From Gammaproteobacteria bacterium RIFCSPHIGHO2_02_FULL_42_13 (GTDB taxonomy: Bacteria > Pseudomonadota > Gammaproteobacteria > UBA12402), in assembly GCA_001801405.1 (NCBI GenBank), contig MGXQ01000027.1, positions 1 to 7,737 on the forward strand: DNA of 7,737 nt, given 5' to 3'. A model generated the notes under the pieces. It was not told where the DNA came from. It made no database searches and saw only the letters and a program-made list of their open reading frames with translations. The position numbers and the translations under genes were made by a program. Shown piece by piece: positions 5,995-7,737 of the stretch (positions are counted from its first letter, which is position 1; each line of letters opens with the position of its first letter).

Positions 5995-7737
5995 ATGCCA
6001 CGTCAAGTTAATCGAAATTTATTACTGAATGTACTCTTTGTCGCTGGAATTTGGATTTTTGTAATCCTAACGCTCGGGTTTGGCGCGCCTATCGCTTTCA
6101 GAAATGAACAAAGCCGAAATGATGGAGAGGAATCGCCACCAGAAGGATCTACTCGTCGCGCATTGCTTTCCCTTACACAAGATCCCGCCATAACAAGAAT
6201 GGCTGTGACACAACCGCAAGGCGACGCACTCATTACCATGACGGCTGTCTATCCACCTAATTCCAACACCCCCTTTGTCGGCCCGATCAAAGCAACCTTA
6301 TTGAATACTACTCAAAGCGCAGTATTAGATGCTAATTCCGCCAATCAAATGATCGGTCGTTCCAATTTATTAACGCTTCCTTCACAATACACACAAATTT
6401 ATACGCGCTTGGGCGAACCTAATTTACAAGTGGTCACCTTTAACGCTCAATTAGGTGATATAACAACACGAAGCATCGACATTGGCGTTGATTTAACGAG
6501 CGAAACCAATATTATAGCGGTTACATCTTCTTCAGGCAGTCATCTCGCCGTTGTCACCGATAATTCTGTAGTGATCATACGCACGAGCAATTGGTCAGCA
6601 TTTTCGCCTATTGTACGCCCGGGATACGAAAACCCTTCCATTGTTGTATTTGCTGATGGTGGCTTTGGCGTACAAACCTCTTCACGCGAAATGAATTTTT
6701 ACAGCGCATATGGCGCTTTTCGCGGCTCATTAAATTTAGCGCCCACACCTGATATCGAAGGTCGTCCCGTTATTATTCCGGGCGCAACCACGGCACAAAT
6801 TATTTTTAACTCGCTCGCAGGCTCTTATGCCGTCGAAGTCAATGAATATGGCACGACACTGGGACCGAGTCAACCTTTAGGAGAATTGTCGTCAATTGGC
6901 GATCCATTTAACGCAATGCGTGCAACACAAACCGGTAATTTAATTTATGTCAGCCCAGATACCGCATCGTATTTTAATCAAGACTCTGCTTTACTATTTT
7001 CACAATCTTTGTCCGGCATGCCTACTCCGTCAACCATGCAAACGGTTGGAACAAGTGACGGCGTTGTACATGTCGTCGGCCAAGATTCTTATGGCGCGTT
7101 AACACAGACTCGCGCCTGCCCCGCTGTTGTTTCTGGTGCTAACCCGGCCGTTTACGGAGATGGCGTCACCCAAAATCCGTTAGGAACAGTGGAAATCACG
7201 CATGTCACGCTTGTATCAATCCCTGATACCACACAAGTTGAAGCCGTTGATGCGGAAAGCGCACATGTACAACCGTCTATATTTATATTGGGTAACGCCA
7301 GTTCCGTACAACTCACAGGAACACCCGGTGCACGCGCTGGATTCAGAGTGATTTGTCCAGGCGGTGTGCGCGGCCCTACAACATATTATGATTTTGTAAT
7401 CATGGAATCACCTGTGACAAGCAGTACGTTTGTTGCTCCAACCGGTGGCGGAAGCTCAACAACGGATGGCGGAAGCTCAACCAATTTCCCCGATCCAACT
7501 ACCGGTGGCACGACAACCATTATTACCCCTGTTCCAAATGAGCCGACAAAAATTGATATTACAAAAATAATAATTGCGGCCGGTGCAGTAAGTGCAGGCG
7601 TTGTAGTGCTCACGCTCGGCGGCACTGGATTAGCATTACGTTGTTGTTGGCGCCGCGGTTATCAAGCGATACCCGAACCGCAGCATAATGCTAGACGTAG
7701 AGCGTCTCGTCGAGGTGCAGCTGTAGAACTTGTTCCC
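5995..7737 (+). CDS. Membrane protein with large ectodomain and type-I-like tail, truncated at the window edge
   Basis: The frame has 581 codons and no stop before the window ends, so the gene is partial at its 3' side. The start has AAGG (5985-5988) 6 bases upstream. In order it shows: an N-terminal hydrophobic segment (about 9-33), which is a signal peptide or anchor; a region of about 172-340 rich in short beta-type stretches with spaced Gly/Asp turns (for example DGGFGV at 221-226), suggestive of a beta-propeller; two cysteines (C375, C454) that could pair; a Gly/Ser/Thr/Pro linker (483-518); a second hydrophobic helix (525-548); then RCCWRR (549-554) and a further Arg-rich stretch (567-573). 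If the first segment is cleaved, this is a single-pass protein with its bulk outside the cytoplasm and a basic cytosolic tail. I recognise no family. Neighbouring genes give no functional clue. Confidence 0.85.
   Translation, partial: MPRQVNRNLLLNVLFVAGIWIFVILTLGFGAPIAFRNEQSRNDGEESPPEGSTRRALLSLTQDPAITRMAVTQPQGDALITMTAVYPPNSNTPFVGPIKATLLNTTQSAVLDANSANQMIGRSNLLTLPSQYTQIYTRLGEPNLQVVTFNAQLGDITTRSIDIGVDLTSETNIIAVTSSSGSHLAVVTDNSVVIIRTSNWSAFSPIVRPGYENPSIVVFADGGFGVQTSSREMNFYSAYGAFRGSLNLAPTPDIEGRPVIIPGATTAQIIFNSLAGSYAVEVNEYGTTLGPSQPLGELSSIGDPFNAMRATQTGNLIYVSPDTASYFNQDSALLFSQSLSGMPTPSTMQTVGTSDGVVHVVGQDSYGALTQTRACPAVVSGANPAVYGDGVTQNPLGTVEITHVTLVSIPDTTQVEAVDAESAHVQPSIFILGNASSVQLTGTPGARAGFRVICPGGVRGPTTYYDFVIMESPVTSSTFVAPTGGGSSTTDGGSSTNFPDPTTGGTTTIITPVPNEPTKIDITKIIIAAGAVSAGVVVLTLGGTGLALRCCWRRGYQAIPEPQHNARRRASRRGAAVELVP
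7446..7481 (+). repeat. 21-bp-period tandem repeat in the stalk coding region
   Basis: TGGCGGAAGCTCAAC occurs at 7446-7460 and again at 7467-7481, identical over 15 bases and in frame. It encodes two GGSST units (485-489 and 492-496) in the flexible linker before the membrane helix. It is probably a recent slippage duplication that can change stalk length by seven residues per unit. Confidence 0.85.

Noticed and set aside
7386..7625. Minus-strand frame rich in Pro/Val opposite the stalk region, and a similar one at 6003-6239
   Set aside because: Both are antisense shadows of the long plus-strand membrane-protein frame; the Pro/Val bias simply mirrors its Gly/Thr codons.

Overview
The window looks like chromosomal DNA from a moderately AT-rich gammaproteobacterium. 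PurB closely follows the E. coli-type sequence, and lipoprotein, signal-peptide and Shine-Dalgarno features are ordinary for a Gram-negative. Dense palindromic intergenic repeats, a patatin-type lipase lipoprotein and several small secreted proteins of unknown role would fit a host-associated lineage such as the Legionellales/Coxiella relatives. That placement is an inference from style, not a proof.

Layout. Positions 1-236 hold no gene. They contain a long near-perfect palindrome that begins at the first base, a second hairpin, and a short direct repeat. A small cysteine-rich exported protein (237-662, minus) follows. Its leader holds an 86-nt nested hairpin ending in a U-tract. The 299-bp divergent spacer (663-961) also carries two overlapping, mutually exclusive hairpins and a plausible promoter for the plus-strand operon.

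The plus-strand operon has three tightly packed genes: purB (962-2317, adenylosuccinate lyase), a complete tyrosine recombinase (2319-3569, 1-bp gap) and a patatin-like phospholipase lipoprotein (3566-4543, ATGA overlap). The last 13 codons and the stop of the patatin gene lie inside a compound palindromic repeat (4504-4596). This repeat separates it from a convergent minus-strand pair: an AlkD-type DNA glycosylase (4607-5311) and, 4 bp upstream of it, a secreted protein of unknown function (5316-5831).

A divergent spacer (5832-5994) leads into a long plus-strand reading frame (5995 to the end, 581 codons, no stop, so truncated by the window edge). It encodes a membrane protein with an N-terminal hydrophobic segment, a beta-rich and possibly propeller-like ectodomain, a Gly/Ser/Thr/Pro stalk, a second membrane helix, and an Arg/Cys-rich juxtamembrane tail. 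This type-I-receptor-like layout is unusual for bacteria and is the most interesting coding feature here.

How the genes fit together: purB (purine synthesis) and alkD (base-excision repair) are housekeeping or repair genes. The recombinase and patatin lipase sit in the purB transcript with no evident functional link. The three remaining proteins are exported or membrane-bound and unassigned. No complete mobile element, CRISPR array, tRNA or rRNA is visible.
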